NCBI GenBank assembly: GCA_936432065.2 | Contig: OW386289.2 | Span: forward strand, 166,221,348 to 166,285,347 | DNA: 64,000 bases | Reading direction: 5' to 3' | From: Rutpela maculata | Taxonomy: Eukaryota; Arthropoda; Insecta; Coleoptera; Cerambycidae | Shown: piece by piece, positions 63,776 to 64,000 of the stretch | Position numbering within the stretch: the first letter of the stretch is position 1 | How the letters are laid out: the number at the start of each line of letters is the position of its first letter | Position numbers and translations under genes: made by a program | Notes under the pieces: generated by a model | The model's input: the letters and a program-made list of their open reading frames with translations, nothing else | What the model was told of the DNA's origin: nothing | Databases searched by the model: none

Positions 63776-64000
63776 AGAAGTCCTGGTTCAAATAATTCTT
63801 AGTCATTAATAGGTAATTTTAGAAAGAAGTGGCCTTGGATTTGAACCCTGTGGAACGCATATCAGAATATGTTAAGTTTAAAAATTAAATCACGATAATT
63901 CTATTCTACTGTTGTAAGCATTTCTGAAGCTGTTTCCTTAAGGTTTGAATTATTTTTTAACGTTAGTGCCATTCCACATATATGCATTTAAGATTAATAG
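63776..64000 (+). other. form3: form3 3' UTR (start of)
   Basis: This is AT-rich sequence after the stop codon. No AATAAA or ATTAAA-type signal with a clear cleavage site is visible before the window ends, so the 3' end of the transcript probably lies outside. Confidence 0.5.

Noticed and set aside
1..64000. CRISPR array, operon or prokaryotic defence system
   Set aside because: No regularly spaced direct repeats with unique spacers and no prokaryotic gene organisation; the window is an intron-rich eukaryotic locus.

Overview
The window is eukaryotic and looks like part of a large, repeat-rich insect (at least arthropod) genome. It is AT-rich, with long introns packed with hAT, Tc1/mariner, PIF/Harbinger, Helentron/DINE-1-like and LINE remnants. 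The single host gene recognised is an insect-type formin of the INF2/Form3 class. The insect order cannot be fixed from this sequence; a beetle or another large-genome insect would fit, but that is a guess.

The gene runs on the plus strand from 18808 to 63775. I rebuilt 22 coding exons with GT-AG introns and matching phases: 4,701 nt, i.e. 1,566 codons plus stop, counted from the first ATG seen. Exons 1-4 encode the C-terminal half of the FH3/DID armadillo region, exons 5-6 the proline-rich FH1 region, exons 6-15 the actin-assembling FH2 domain, and exons 16-22 a long Ser/Arg/Lys-rich, probably disordered tail. The N-terminal part of the DID expected for the family was not found, so upstream exons are missing, outside the window or unrecognised, unless the ATG at 18808 starts a short isoform. 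Intron size is bimodal: several introns in the FH2 part are 54-70 bp, whereas introns 1, 2, 3 and 4 are 11.6, 12.4, 2.6 and 5.5 kb and hold most of the transposons.

Layout. 1-18780: no host exon recognised; quasi-repetitive AT-rich DNA, a PIF/Harbinger element (3266-6190) with a nested foldback element, a foldback element carrying a duplicated SAP-like coding fragment (7201-8616), a 2-kb TIR element (9436-11479), a LINE fragment beside a solo-LTR-like unit (12.4-13.0 kb), two MITEs and a Tc1-type transposase remnant. 18994-30608 (intron 1): hAT-type MITEs with 8-bp target duplications, tandem duplications, Helentron-like copies. 30769-43161 (intron 2): a 4-kb mariner-like element with a hAT element and a Helentron-like element inside it, sitting exactly between two copies of a 1-kb duplicated segment, then a TTAA-flanked MITE with a nested hAT element. 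45951-51465 (intron 4): a palindrome-rich stretch, a recombinase-like ORF and a stack of nested TIR elements. 51.5-63.8 kb: the compact FH1/FH2 exons and the tail exons, with a few MITEs and LINE scraps in the larger introns.

Apart from transposon ORFs, all of them broken or partial, I see no second protein-coding gene, no rRNA and no convincing tRNA. The biological interest lies in the architecture of the nested and duplicated repeats rather than in a new gene system.
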